In this document: piece after piece, positions 34,413 to 46,693 of the stretch
Position numbering within the stretch: position 1 is the first letter of the stretch
Layout of the letters: each line of letters opens with the position of its first letter
DNA from: Luzula sylvatica
Taxonomy: Eukaryota; Streptophyta; Magnoliopsida; Poales; Juncaceae
Direction of reading: 5' to 3'
Assembly (NCBI GenBank): GCA_946800325.1
Contig: OX326961.1
Location: 11,034,215-11,098,214 of the forward strand
Length of the DNA stretch: 64,000 nucleotides
The notes under the pieces: generated by a model
Database searches by the model: none
Told to the model about the DNA's origin: nothing
What the model saw: the letters and a program-made list of their open reading frames with translations, nothing else
Position numbers and translations under genes: made by a program

Positions 34413-37400
34413 TCAAGGTTTAAATTCTGGAAATCTCTCCACCACCATGTCATAATCCTCCCACGTAGCCTCTTCATCTGGCATATTCGACCACCTGATT
34501 AACAACTGTACTGCCGCTGCGTTGTTTCTTTTCACCATTCTTCGATCCATCACTGCTACTGGATACACCTTGACTAATCCATCTCTATCCACAATTGGTA
34601 ATTCGTTTACTATAGATTTCTTCTTTCCTACCTTCTTCTTTAACTGAGACACATGGAACACGTTGTGAATCTGAGAACCATTGGGTAGTTCAAGTTTATA
34701 AGCTACTGAACCGATCTTCTCCATTACCAGATAGGGACCATAGTATTTTGAATTTAATTTCATACCCTTATTCAGAGAAACAGATGTCTGTCTATAAGGC
34801 TGCAGTTTCAAATACACATAATCTCCAACTACAAAAGATCTCTCAGACCTATTTTTATCTGCAAAACTCTTCATTCTCTCTTGTGCCTTTCTCAGATTCT
34901 CTTTGATCATTTGCATGGCCACGTGTTTTTCTTTAGCTCACTCTTCTACTGCTGCATTCCTTGTACTTGGGGGCATACCAAATTCTATCGAAGGAGGCAC
35001 GTAACCATATAGTGCCTCAAATGGTAAACACTTCAATGAATTGTGGTAATTGGTGTTATACCACCATTCTGCATGTGACAACCATTCTACCCATTTCTTT
35101 GGTCGATTCACCACCATGCATCTGAGATACGTTTCAAGGCATTGATTCACCTTTTCCGTTTGCCCATCTGATTGTGGGTGGTAGGAAGTACTGAGATTGA
35201 TTTTTGTTCCGTACAATTTGAATAATTCCTTCCAAAATGAACTCGTAAATATCTTGTCTCGGTCACTCACGATACTTTCAGGTACCCCATGCAGTTTACA
35301 CACACTCTCAAAAACACCTTAGCAATGCCTTGAGCTGTGTATGGATGAGAGAGGGGTATGAAATGAGCATACTTGGTTAATCGATCTACGATCACCATAA
35401 TTACATCTTTACCATTGATCTTTGGCAATCCTTCGATAAAATCCATACTAACTCCACTCCACGCCTGATCAGGAATCTCTAACGGTTGTAATTTGCCCGG
35501 ACTAGCCACATGCTCAGCCTTGCTTCTTTGGCAGATATCACACTGGTTCACAAACTCGTGTGTATCCTTCTTTAATCCTTCCCAAAAGAAATACCTCTTT
35601 AATCTTTGGTAAGAAGCTAGAATCCCTGAATGTCCTCCTTCATTCGACTCATGCATCCTTTTAATTATACTTTCTCTTAAAGAATTACTGTTACCCACGT
35701 AAACCCTTCCTTTATACCTCAATAATCCATCTCGATAACTAAATTCACTGGCTGCACTTGGTTGCATTAGAGTGGTTTCAAGTATCTTCTTGCTTTTCTC
35801 ATCTTGATCATAACTCTCTATTACTTCCTGGTGCCATTCTGGCGGTTCTCCTTCTATTCTCAAGAATTCTCCTTGATCATTATCTTCTGCTGTATCTATT
35901 CTTCTTCGAGATAATGCATCTGCTGCTCTATTATCCACTCCCTTTTTGTATTGGATGGTATAATCTAACCCCATTAGTTTTGTTAAACCTCTATGTTGGA
36001 GTTGATTATGCAACCTTCCCCCTAATAGAGCCTTCAAACTCTCGTGATCCGTCTTAATCACAAATCTTCTACCAATTAGATAATGTTTCCATTTGCTTGT
36101 TGCTAATATTACTGCCAGTAGTTCTTTCTCATAAGTAGGCCTTCCTCGATTCTTAATCCCCAAAGCTTGACTGAAATAAGCTAAGGGTCGACCATCTTGC
36201 ATTAAAACTGCACCCACCCCTTCTGCACATGCATCGGTTTCCAACACAAATTCTTTACTGAAATCAGGCAAACTCAGCACTGGAGAGCTGGTCATCGCTC
36301 TTTTTAACTCTTCAAATGCTTCACTGGCTTTCGTATTCCATCCAAACCCCCCTTTCTTCAGTAATTCTGTTAGAGGTCTGCACATAACACCATATCCCTT
36401 GATGAATTTACGATAGTATCATGTGAGTCCTAGGAACCCTCTCAGTTCTTTCAGATTCTTTGGCTCGGGCCACTTGATCATCGATTCGATCTTTTGTGGG
36501 TCTGTGGCTACACCTTCTCCAGAGATAATATGACCAAGATATTCCAATCTGCTCACATTAAATTCACACTTTGACTTCTTCAGCAATAATTGGTTTTCTT
36601 CTAACACCTTAAACACTTTCTCTAATTGCTTCACATGCTCCTCTTCATTCTGGCTATATACCAGAATGTCATCAAAAAATACCAGCACGAATTTACGCAG
36701 GTATGGCTCAAAAATGCGATTCATCAACGCTTGAAAGGTGGCCGGAGCATTCGTCAGGCCAAAGGGCATCACCAGGAATTCATAATGGCCTGAGTGAGTC
36801 CTGAACGCTGTCTTATACACGTCACCTTCTTCCATCCTAATTTGATGGTAACCTGACCTCAAATCCAATTTGGAATAGACTTTAGAATTGTTTAATTCAT
36901 CGAGTAAATCATCTATTATAGGAATTGGGTACTTATCTTTAATGGTGAGCATGTTTAATTGGCGATAATCGACGCATAATCGCCAAGAGCCATCCTTCTT
37001 CCCCACTAGAATTGCAGGTGAAGCAAAAGGGCTCTGACTCGGTTGGACAACTCCATTAACCAGCATCTCCTGAATTATGCGCTCGATTTCGTCTTTCTGG
37101 TAATGTGCGTAGCGATACGGACGTATTTGTACCGGTTTAGCTCCTTCTTCTAATGGAATTCTATGATCTATCTCTCTTCTTGGTGGAAGGTTTTTCGGTT
37201 CTAGGAATAGGGTTTTGTAACGGTCGAGGAGAGATTCTAATTCCTGGTTGGGATCTGCTAATTTGGAATTCGAATCCATCAGATAGCAATTCCCGGATCT
37301 CTGATTGGTATTTGAATTCCCATATTTTTGAACCCTTTTTACGTTTTCCATCACTTGTTTTCTTGGATTTTTAAGATCCCCATGGGAGTTGGATTCCCAC

Positions 37401-37693
37401 TTTCCCACTCCAGCTAACCAAGAAACCTGGTTATTACGAATCAGGATTTCTAATTCTTCTCCTTCGATAAGCTTGCATTCATCCATGGCTACAGAACCCA
37501 ATCGATTAGCGTTCAGCTTCACTCGACTTCCACCTTGATTTAGGGTAATGATCTTTTGCGAGAAATCGAACTCCACCAGACTGACTAATTTCATCCAATC
37601 TGTCCCCAAAACCATATCCACTGTCCCCAATTCCAAAACCCTCGTATCGAACTCGAATTTCTCTCCGCTCATATCCCATTTCAATCCTCTACA
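34413..37693 (-). pseudogene. Ty3/gypsy pol (protease end, RT, RNase H, integrase, chromodomain)
   Basis: Minus-strand reading gives the end of the protease region, an RT with FFDDILVYS (about 36675-36700) and an RNase H (LETDACAEGVGAVLMQDG). The integrase follows, with an HHCC finger (GGHSGILASYQRLKRYFFW...CDICQRS) and a DDE core (MDFIEGLPK; STSYHPQSDGQTEKVNQC). A C-terminal chromodomain (VQLLIRWSNMPDEEATWEDY) makes it a chromovirus. Three lesions are visible: TGA at 36419-36421, in a block where RT normally continues into YYRKFIKGY; a frameshift in the integrase at about 35267-35303; and TGA at 34938-34940. The last frame stops at 34413. Confidence 0.93.
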
Positions 37694-38034
37694 GAGAGTG
37701 TTGGTTCAAATTTCCTATTGTTTGATTATCTCAAATACAATGTCGATACTACTAACGAAATCTAGCAAGATAAATGTGTAGGAGATAGGTACAAAATGAA
37801 AGGATCAATCAAGAATAACAACAATCAAAGACGTCAAAGAATCCCGGATAAAATCAAGACGCACATGAATCAAGACATTGAAGAATTGCGAAGAAGATCA
37901 AGACATAGAAGATTCCGCAAGTTGGGATATCTACCTAATCATCAATACAATATATAGGTATCTCTAAACTTGTTTAAAAGATTAAACTCAATGAAAAAGT
38001 ACTTGAATTCAATTAAAAAGGCTGAAATCAGTAT

Positions 38035-38585
38035 GTCCGTTGCAACGTAATTCCAGTCCGTTGTAACGGAACTACTCGATTTATTCAACATGGGAAAAAC
38101 CAGTATAGTCCGTTGCAACGTAATCACCAATACGTTGTAACGGAACTGTACGTTGTAACGGAACTCTATCTCCGTTGCAACGGTATTTTATTTCCAATGA
38201 GGAAGCCTGTCACAGAAGAATGTGCGTTGTAACGGACATTAATGTCCGTTGTAACGGACATCAAGGCTTCACTTCAGTATAAACTTCCACATAAGTCCGT
38301 TGCAACGGAATAACCAATCCGTTGTAACGGAACCCCTCACCACGTTGTAACGGAAAACTCTCCGTTGCAACGGGAATTAAAACCAAAGCTGAAGTGTTGT
38401 CTCAGTAGCATGTCCGTTGGAACGGACTCAAGTCCGTGGCAACGGACTAGCTAACACAGACTTCCGTTGCAACGGACTACTTACGTTACAACGGACTGTG
38501 TAATAAATTCAAGTACGACAGCCTCCAACGGCTAGTTTTTGAATCACTCCGTTGCAACGGACCATATGTCCGTTGCAACGGACTA
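38035..38585 (+). repeat. array of GTCCGTTGCAACGGAC-like palindromes in solo LTR U3
   Basis: More than twenty full or half copies of a 12-16 bp palindrome with core CCGTTGCAACGG or CCGTTGTAACGG, at irregular spacing. Each half holds AACGG, the core of the MSA element bound by plant MYB3R factors. Binding is inference. The array ends about 40 bp before the TATA box. Confidence 0.85.
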
Positions 38586-38621
38586 TTCAGAATAAGCAAG
38601 TGAGGGAAGGGACTATGTGTT

Positions 38622-38630
38622 CTATAAATA
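38622..38630 (+). promoter_or_regulatory. TATA box of solo LTR
   Basis: CTATAAATA follows the palindrome array and precedes a CT-rich stretch (CCCTTCCCTCATTCTCTCTC), which would place the transcription start near 38650. Confidence 0.6.
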
Positions 38631-39205
38631 GAACCCTTCCCTCATTCTCTCTCACTACTTCAACTATCCAAAATTATACCTTCAAAAGAGAGAATCCTTG
38701 CTATATCATTGAGTTAGATAATCTTCTAAAACATTCTTAGAGATTAGATTTCCCTCTTTTCCTTTCAAATACTATTCCCAACTTGCGTGACCGATCACGT
38801 CTTAGTTCGTATTTAGAAATTGTAATAGGCTAGTGCAAAAAGTGTAAAGAGCCTTAGCTATAGATCGATAGAAGCGTGTAAATCGATCTAGGCAAATCCT
38901 TGTAATCGAGTTGAGTTGGAATTCAATCGAAAGCCAAAAAGAGGCACAAGGCATTCCCGGAGACGTAGGTACTTGCCACTAATCGAATCGGTCGATTAAG
39001 CAAGTAAAGGGTGAGTTAAAGCTACAAAGCAACCACCTACCGAACTTCGTAAACAAACATCTTGTGTCAAAGTGTTTGTACGGTATCATCTTTATCATCT
39101 AAATTATTATTTATTCCGCACCGTAAATTAGGTTTAAATCTAAACTAAGTGTAAGTTAGATTGCCAAATTTACCCCCCTCTAGGTAAGAATTAACCAACA
39201 GAGAG

Positions 39206-40598
39206 CGTCACTCGACACTTTTGACCCATTTTCTACCGTTACCAGAAGAGGATTTGCTTTCACCATTATTAGTTTGAACAACCTCACCATCTTTGGATCG
39301 ATAAAGGAATGTGAACTCCCACTATCGATTAGGATTAAAAATGATTTTCCTTTAATATTACCCAAAACCTTCAACGTGTGGTGTTGTTCACCCTCTCCAG
39401 CAAGAGAATTGATAGTAATTTGGTTTAATTCGACTTCGTTCGATCTCTCTTCTCCTTCATCTCGTTCTTCCTCCTCTGCTATCTTCATTTCTTCTTCTAC
39501 AACGTTCTCTTCCTCTCCTTCCATCAAATATACCTTCCCTTTAGGTTTGTTCTTACACTCCATCCTATGATTTGGAGAAAATTTCTCGTCACACCAGAAG
39601 CAAATTCCATCCCGTTTCTTTTTATCCCAATCTTCTTTCTTATAGAACGTTTCATTGCCTCTATTCTTGGTCACTCCTTTGGATACAGCGTTGTAGCTCC
39701 CGTTTTGTTTCACCATTCCTCCTTTCTTCTTCTTATATTCAATCATCTTCTCATAATGACTCGAATTTTCGTACGCGTCGTAGAGATCCTGAGGTCGAGA
39801 AACGATCACATGATGACGAATCTCTTCACTCAACCCAGCAATGAAGCATTTCTTAAAAAACTCTTCATTTAAATGGGGGTACTCTTGCAGAAGCTTATTC
39901 ATGAGTATTTCGAATTGTGTTTGATATTCTTCCACGGTCCCTTTCTGCTTGAACATGTGAAACTCTCCTACCGCTCCTAACGCCATTTTCCCTTCAAATC
40001 TCCTACACAGTTCTTGAGAAAACACCTTCCAATTGGGTTTCGTCTTAGTGGCTACGTATCCCACGTACCACTCTTTGGCCGCCTTCTCTAAGTAGAGTGT
40101 GGCCACGTCGACCCTCTGCCAATGTGGAATCGCACACACACTAAAAATTCCTTCACAATTTCGTAACCAATCTCTTGGATATTCGCCTTGAAACTTAGAG
40201 ATCTCCATCTTGAGTTTGTGCTGAAAGGTTAGTGGATTACGGTGTTTGAAAGATCCTTCTACTCGATACCCCGAATCATCAGATCGTCGATCTGATATAG
40301 AGAAACCATCCTCATCTAACGTTTTCAACTTGATCTTCTCTTTTCCTTTTGGAAACTTGCTACAGCCGTCATCCTGGGCTTCGTCGTTCCTTCCTCTGTT
40401 CTGACTGATCAGGAGACTGATCGAACTCATCATCTGATCGAGCTTCGACTCAGTAACCTTGTGATTCTCATCAGATCTCTGCATACTCGCTTGCAGATTA
40501 GCCACAGTTTGAGCTAATTGGTGTGTCTGGGTTTGGTTATCAGTGATCATCTTCTTCATTTCGTCTTCTGTGGTTGATCGAGTTTTTGGTCCTGCCAT
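39206..40598 (-). pseudogene. Ty3/gypsy gag and protease start
   Basis: The frame opens at ATG 40598 and stays open for over 450 codons. It has a Retrotrans_gag region (EYPRDWLRNCEGIFSVCAIP and WKVFSQELCRRFEGK), a CCHC-like knuckle (CFWCDEKFSPNHRMEC) and an aspartic protease motif (ILIDSGSSHSFIDP). It is cut by the solo LTR directly after DALC. Gag itself shows no lesion. Confidence 0.9.
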
Positions 40599-40618
40599 GG
40601 TTTAGCGCGGCGAGGTTG

Positions 40619-40634
40619 CCGCTCTGATACCAAC
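40619..40634 (-). other. gypsy primer binding site
   Basis: The minus strand reads TTGGTATCAGAGCGG immediately after the 5' LTR. This is the tRNA-iMet complement that chromoviruses commonly use. Confidence 0.85.
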
Positions 40635-41054
40635 TGGAATGAACCTCTCTTCACTCACAATTCAGAATAGGAAATTAATAGAATTTTGGATCAATTTGAT
40701 TAACAAACTCAAAGCAAACTCAAGCAATAGTTCATTACAAGATTAACATAAAAATATCTTTTATCTCTCTTCTCTCTCTTATACTTCTACTAAGGGTACT
40801 TTCGTAATTTCCCCTGTTACTAAACCGTTAAAGATGATAATTGGGCCCTCCTTCCCAGGAATGAACCTCGTACGGCCCATTGTCCAACACTGGCCTTTTT
40901 AACTACTCCTGGCCCACTGCAATCCTCCTCGAGATCCGCCCCCATTCCCTACTGGACACGTGCCTCTTCCTTCTTAACTACTTAACCGAATTTGTAATTA
41001 TGCAAAAAGAACCCTTACTTTTATTATTATTATTATATATACAAAATCATAACA
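40635..41054 (-). repeat. gypsy 5' LTR (420 bp)
   Basis: Same length as the 3' LTR and about 99 percent identical to it (visible differences: AATGAACC/AATAAACC, AATCCTCC/AATTCTCC, TTATTATT/TTACTATT). The target duplication CATGA follows at 41055-41059. The near-identity dates the insertion as recent. Confidence 0.95.
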
Positions 41055-41059
41055 CATGA

Positions 41060-43518
41060 TTCTCCTCCATCGCTTGGTACGGCGGGGCGAGATCTCTTCG
41101 CACAGTAAAACATACTATCTTTCGTTTGGCCTGATTGTACTGGAGGTTCTCACTATCTCTCGCACGACGGCACGATTCTCCTCCATCTGTATTTCGATTC
41201 GCTTTTGATTAATTCATGTTTCTCAGTGTCTTTGCTAGAGGTAATCGATCTCCTTTTACTTTAGATCTATTATGTTTCTTTTTTACTTATTTTGTATTTG
41301 ACTGCATGGTTGTGAATCAATCATGTATTGATTGGTTTAAATTAAGGATAAATAAAATCTTTAAGTTTTTCCATACTCCAATATTTCTCCAATTGGGTCG
41401 ACAAAATCTATTATGACTCAATCCTATTAAATATTTCATCCATAATATCTATTTTAAGTTCAATTTTTCTACCAATTTGGTTTCTTTTGAAGAAGAAATT
41501 ACTAGCGACGCGTCCAGTTTCTTTTACTCCAATTGGGATGAGTTTCGGGCTGTGGTAAGCTAAATCTCGAAATAATGGAGTTTTATTTGTAATTTCCTAT
41601 AATGTATGTTTTCTTTCCAATTTCCTATATTGTTAAATTTTTTTATAATAAGCTTATAAATAGGAGCAACAATTATCATTGACAAATTGTATTATTTCTT
41701 TTTGTGCAAATTTTCTCAATGTTGCAGGTTGTTGCGATGTTGCGAGTTTCAATGCAGGGGCTGTTGTGCTTTTTTTTTGTTATTTGTTTACTTCTCTAAT
41801 TTCAGGACATAAGTGAAGATAAGATAATTTGTAGACAAAAATGATAAAACAGATGTGATTTGTCGAAAAAGTGTAGCATTTTGTACCAGTATCGATAGCG
41901 GTGTTGGAATGATAGTGGTGTATTGGTATTGGATTGAGGTGGCGATACTGGTGTCTCGTCTTGATTGGTTTTAGGGTTTATGCAAAGGAGTGTTTATTTG
42001 TTAAGAAAAGGTTGAATTAGGGCTAGGGTTGTAATAGAGTGAAGTTGCGGTTGAATTTATGACGAGATTTATGTAGCTTTGTAGAGATGGAGTATTGAGT
42101 TCTGTTTTAAATTTTGATATATGAAATCATAATGTAATTCGACAGTACGGTGTTATATTTGAAAATGTATTGTGTATTTTTTTGTTTTATTATTCTCATT
42201 CATTTTATTATACTCAATACAATTTTACGAAACTGCTTTAAAAGAATAACCAAATTATTAAAGATGACAACAAATTCTACCAAATTATATGTACCAATTC
42301 GCATTCATACATAATCATCATAATCCTAAACATGTGAGACAAATACAAATTCAATCTTAATCGAAACCTAATCCCATCCACATTCACATGAAATCCTATT
42401 TATAACCCTAAAGCATTCGTGACATGGATTTGTTTAACTGTCATGAAGAACGACGAGCATCCTTGCCAGAATCAGATTCAGTTTAGGATCCTTTCCATAA
42501 TAAGATTCGGCAAGAATCATTAGTCCATCAGGACTTAATGTTCTTCATTGAATCGGTTTAGGTATCGGTCCACGAAAAAGAGACATGTGATTGTTGCTTG
42601 AGCCGCCTAAATATCTGATGTAGTTGTCATCGATGCGCCAAAACTATCTAGAGGGAGCTCAACAATTACGGGGAAAGTGCCTAAAGAAATATGATGATAA
42701 AATTGTAAATTTTAATTGCTTTTATGAACTAATGAAAGATATAAGCAAAAAATTGGACATAATTTCATGTAGAAAAATATTCAAGTTAAACCCTGAATTG
42801 TGATTGAAATTAAACTTATAAAATGTACCGTATTGGCCCCAATTTTGAACACACTGTTTAACGATGCATGAATTAAACCCAATTCCTCTTAACCCACCCT
42901 TGACTAGATCCAAATAAAAACAAATTAATTCCTAAATATATGAAATGGAACTCAAAATACAGTCGTTGAACCGCAAATAGCACGAAATCAGTCAATTTTA
43001 GTTGCTATCAAGAACAACAACAATTTATTTCACAAATTTCGCAGAAAAAATTAGAAATTAAGAAACACCTGGATGGAATTAACAAAGATAGAGGGGATCC
43101 TTAAAGTTCTTCCCACATTCGTGAAAGAGATAGCAGCTCTGTCGAGTCCTTGGACTGTCGCACGAGATATGAGATGTCTCCTCCTTTATCGCTAAGTCCG
43201 TATCTGGCATAACTCCTCCTTTATCGACAGTTGCGAGAGGATGTCCCCAGGTCGTAATTAATGGAAGAGCGGAGGGAGGCCTCTTGGCACGGCAGACCTG
43301 TAGAAGAAGGAGAAGAAGAATCGTGAGGGGAAGAGGCTTGGCTTGCGGAGAAGGGAAGAGGTGTGAGGAGCTCGTGCTATCTCTGGGATTTCGGGCAGAG
43401 AACAAAAAGAAGGGAAGCGTGTTTGATCCTTAAATCTGGTCCATTCACTGAAATTAATCAACGGACAAAATTGGGACTCCAAATAAGAACTCCAAATAGG
43501 GACTCCATGAAACCATCC

Positions 43519-43520
<2 letters not shown>
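41060..43520. other. remaining interior of the TIR element, non-coding
   Basis: No convincing gene was found in about 2.4 kb. Only short open frames exist on either strand, with no family motifs. The last 80 bp are the right inverted repeat. Confidence 0.55.

Positions 43521-43566
<46 letters not shown>
43521..43566. repeat. (TA)n microsatellite
   Basis: About 23 TA units directly abut the right end of the TIR element. Frames reading Tyr-Ile repeats come from this tract. Confidence 0.95.
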
Positions 43567-43568
<2 letters not shown>

Positions 43569-43769
43569 TTTTTATGGGCCGAAATGTACATTATGGACCA
43601 AAGTATCCTCGAAAAAAAAAATTGCAGTCGTATCTTGAAAGTATTCCGGAAGTATGCTGGCGTATCCTCATGTATCCGAATCCGAGAAAAATAAATATTA
43701 TAATAATCAAATACTCCATGTGGAAGTATATTTCGGAAGTATGCCGACATATCCTCATTATATGTATTT

Positions 43770-44335
43770 GACTTTTATATTTTTTTCTGAAAAATTCACA
43801 TAAAATAATAATAAGATGAACAAAAATATTAAAAGAACACCTAAAATATTTAAAAAATAAATATCATAATACAATTAAAAAATATTACATAAAAATAGAA
43901 TGAAAATAAAAAAATTAAATGTTTAAGCATATATTTTTCTATCACTATATTTTCAAGATGTTTATTATTGTTGTTTATTTTATTGTTGTATGATGTAAGT
44001 TTTTTCATGAAAAATAAACAAAATATTGAAATTACATAAACACAACATGTAATATTTTTGTTTTTTTTTAAATCACTACACGTTAAAAAATATTTATGAA
44101 TTTTCTTAAAATTAATAAAAAATAACAAAAAAATGTTTTTAATTACTACATATCAAAATAGAAGGGTATTTTGGTAAGAAAAAAACTGAACACCATCCAT
44201 GTTTAGTTTTAACCTCTATAAGGGGTATTTGAAAATAAAAATTTAGTAGAGAATTTTTTGGAGTTTCCAAAAAGATAGAGGATTTTTTACAATATCCAAA
44301 AAAAATTAAGGCGTTTTTTTGAAAAACTTCTCATT
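43770..44335. mobile_element. Mutator-like element fragment
   Basis: From about 44145 the sequence (CATATCAAAATAGAAGGGTATTTTGG onwards, to AAAAAGATAGAGGATTTTTT and CTTCTCATTAATA) parallels the right arm of the element at 24578-25423. The left arm is missing or too diverged to see, and the interior is AT-rich. It is probably a truncated relative. Confidence 0.55.
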
Positions 44336-44839
44336 AATATAATATAATATATCATTTTAATATATTGTAATAATAAAGAGTATAAACCAACTATAATAAT
44401 ATCATACTATTTATATTTATAAAAAACTCTATTTTCAAACAAATCAACATATATGTAGAAAATATCGATTATAAATTATTGAGATATTATCTTTTAAATC
44501 CCAATATATATTACATACGTTGAAATGGACTAAGCCAAGTACGCTACTCTTTGTCAATCCGTAATGTCGTTCAAAAAATTAAATATAAAAATGACATCAG
44601 AAATAATACCAATGTAATATGAAAATAAAATATATATGTAGCAGCTTTATTATATACACGACTATAAAGTGCATGCCATGTGATATCGTAGTCCTATTAA
44701 ATGCATCATCGTTACCTAAGAAAAAATAATCCAGAATCCAAGGCTTTCAAAATCTCTTTCTTCACAATAACAATAAATAACCGGTCATGTTTTGTTCTTC
44801 CTAAAATGATTGGAGGGTTCAGATTGATTCCATCACTAA

Positions 44840-46173
44840 GTACCTGTTCGGTAGCCATGGAATAAGAGATTAGGATGGATTAACTCATTTACTTCCACCG
44901 AACATGTATGGAATAAGTTGGATTAAGAGGTGGAAAAAGAGAATAACTCTCTTCCATGGGGGGCATGGAATTACACTCTTCCAAGGAATCGAATAAAATT
45001 TCGGACAAAAATGCCCTCTTTTCTTCCATCCTCAAGCTTACGTGGCCAACAAAAATGATTTTTTACTCTTTCCTTCCTCCTCAACATATTCTCCTCCTCC
45101 CACCACAAAACCAACCTCCAAAAAAGAATTTTGACCTAGATCCGGCGATATACAGGTCCAATGGTTCATATGAATATCGTAAGCAAATCTACTCATTTTT
45201 ATCTTTCTAAAGACATCCCTAATGACATATTTTTTCTGCCTCTTTCGGTTTTTCACGATTTGTGTTGTTCATGAATGAGAGAGAAAGGAAAGAAGAAGAA
45301 TGAACCAGCAAACCAAATAAGTTTGATACATGAAGCTCAAAATTTTAATTGATATTGTTTCTTAGCAACATTGTTTTACCGATTTAAACTATGCAATTTA
45401 GATTCAACGAAGGTTTGTTCTTTTCTCAAATGTGCTCTTTATTTGGTTTCTTATTTATTTTAACTTCATGATCTGGGTACCAGTACTAGTGGGAAATGCT
45501 AGCAATTTGAACTGCCTTGTAATTTGGCATGGTGTGTCTTGATCATCAGTTCACCACTAATTTCTCATAAAAAACAATTGAACACATGTATAAACACTAA
45601 TTATATATTATAGAGCCAGTTGTCTAATTTTCAGGTTATTTTTATGCGTAAATAAAACAAAAAAAACTCAATTATGATACTGATTTATTCAAATTTCAAA
45701 CTACACCTAATTAATTTGTGTAATTATGCCTCGGTTAACCCTTAATAAGTCAATTATGTATTTAATTGTGCAATTCATACAGCTACACTGAAATAAGTCA
45801 ATTTGGCATTTCACACTTTGAAGGGGTATAGAGGATTTGTTGATATTTCTCATTTTGGAGAGGTATATGTATGAACTATGAGGTAAGAAAGAAGGGAAAT
45901 ATTTTCTAGAGTATGAAATAATTTGTTATTTTTATTTAACGTATTTGTACTTAAATATTTGTTCTTCATTCTTAAATTGTATTTCTTTTTAAATTGAATA
46001 ATCGCATAATGATAAATTATAAAACAAGGATATTTTGGTCATTGCTATTAATTTGTACATTTTAATCCATTTCTTATTCTAACTAAAACGCCGAACACTC
46101 ATGGAATAAAATGGAATTGTTGACTAGTCTCTCTTCCATTATTCCTCTATTCCATGTGTTGCCGAACGAGCCC
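44840..46173. mobile_element. PIF/Harbinger-like non-autonomous element (1334 bp)
   Basis: The left end GTACCTGTTCGGTAGCCATG and the reversed right end GGGCTCGTTCGGCAACACAT share the TGTTCGG form and both run into ATGGAATA. Flanks are TAA on both sides (44837-44839 and 46174-46176), the 3 bp duplication typical of PIF/Harbinger. No transposase is seen inside. Confidence 0.7.
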
Positions 46174-46176
46174 TAA

Positions 46177-46678
46177 AGGAGATAAATTTGTTGGTGTATG
46201 AAAGAATTACTCGTTATATATTCGTTTTAATAACTTAATTTGGAAGGAATTTCGATAGAAATTGTACTTTGAGACATTGTTTCATTTCTTTTTAATAATA
46301 AATATCATATGATATTTTTTAATATTTCTATAATTTTGATAAAGATAATTTCCTAAATATTTTAAACTGTATTTCAAACAAACTCACTGAATCACTTATA
46401 TTTTACTTACATTTTTTAAGATTAGACATTGAAGCATCGGAAGTTGTGTGTATTCAGAGTGTAAGTACGACAGCTTAGAAACCATCTCGTAGTTTTCGTA
46501 TTCGATCTACGACTCGTTTTTATATATGCTTCCCCTTTATATAGTTATTTCTTGAGTCTCATTTTTATATATGCTTCCCCTTTATTTGTGTTAGATCATT
46601 AATTCGGTATTGTATATGTATATGTGTTCTTATTTTCCAATTATGCTTCCCTGTGTTCTTGAGTCTTATTTTTATATA
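46177..46678. other. AT-rich spacer
   Basis: No gene is seen. A phrase of about 25 bp (TTTTATATATGCTTCCCCTT) occurs twice at about 46517 and 46562, a small local duplication. Confidence 0.5.
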
Positions 46679-46693
46679 TCGCTCTGATATCGC
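46679..46693 (-). other. primer binding site after isolated LTR
   Basis: The minus strand reads GCGATATCAGAGCG just after the LTR end CCCAACA. The TATCAGAGC core is that of a tRNA-Met binding site. It shows that the LTR is a 5' LTR whose internal region has been lost. Confidence 0.6.

Larger units (their letters stand above)
37699..39200 (+). mobile_element. solo LTR (1502 bp) inside the gypsy protease
   Basis: The ends TGTTGGTT and AACCAACA are inverted copies, and the flanks GAGAG (37694-37698 and 39201-39205) are a perfect 5 bp target duplication. There is no internal region. A TATA box, TCTATAAATA, is at 38621-38630 on the plus strand. Upstream of it sits the palindrome array at 38035-38585, so this half is the U3 region. 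Gypsy sequence on either side (DALC to the right; RGLKWDMSGEKFEFD to the left) is continuous once the insert is set aside. Confidence 0.9.
33730..43520. mobile_element. TIR element inserted in a (TA)n tract, host of the gypsy insertion
   Basis: The left end GGGGATGGTTCCATGGAGTC and the reversed right end GGGGATGGTTTCATGGAGTC stay similar for about 60 bp (TATTTGGAGTCCTTATTTGG). Both sides border (TA)n. Removing the gypsy element and one copy of its target duplication leaves about 2.7 kb. No transposase is visible in what remains (33730-33962 and 41060-43520). Elements that target TA microsatellites are known as Micron-type; assignment to that group is inference. Confidence 0.65.

Noticed and set aside
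38035..38585. CRISPR-like or simple satellite
   Set aside because: Irregular spacing and variable centre inside a solo LTR with a TATA box.
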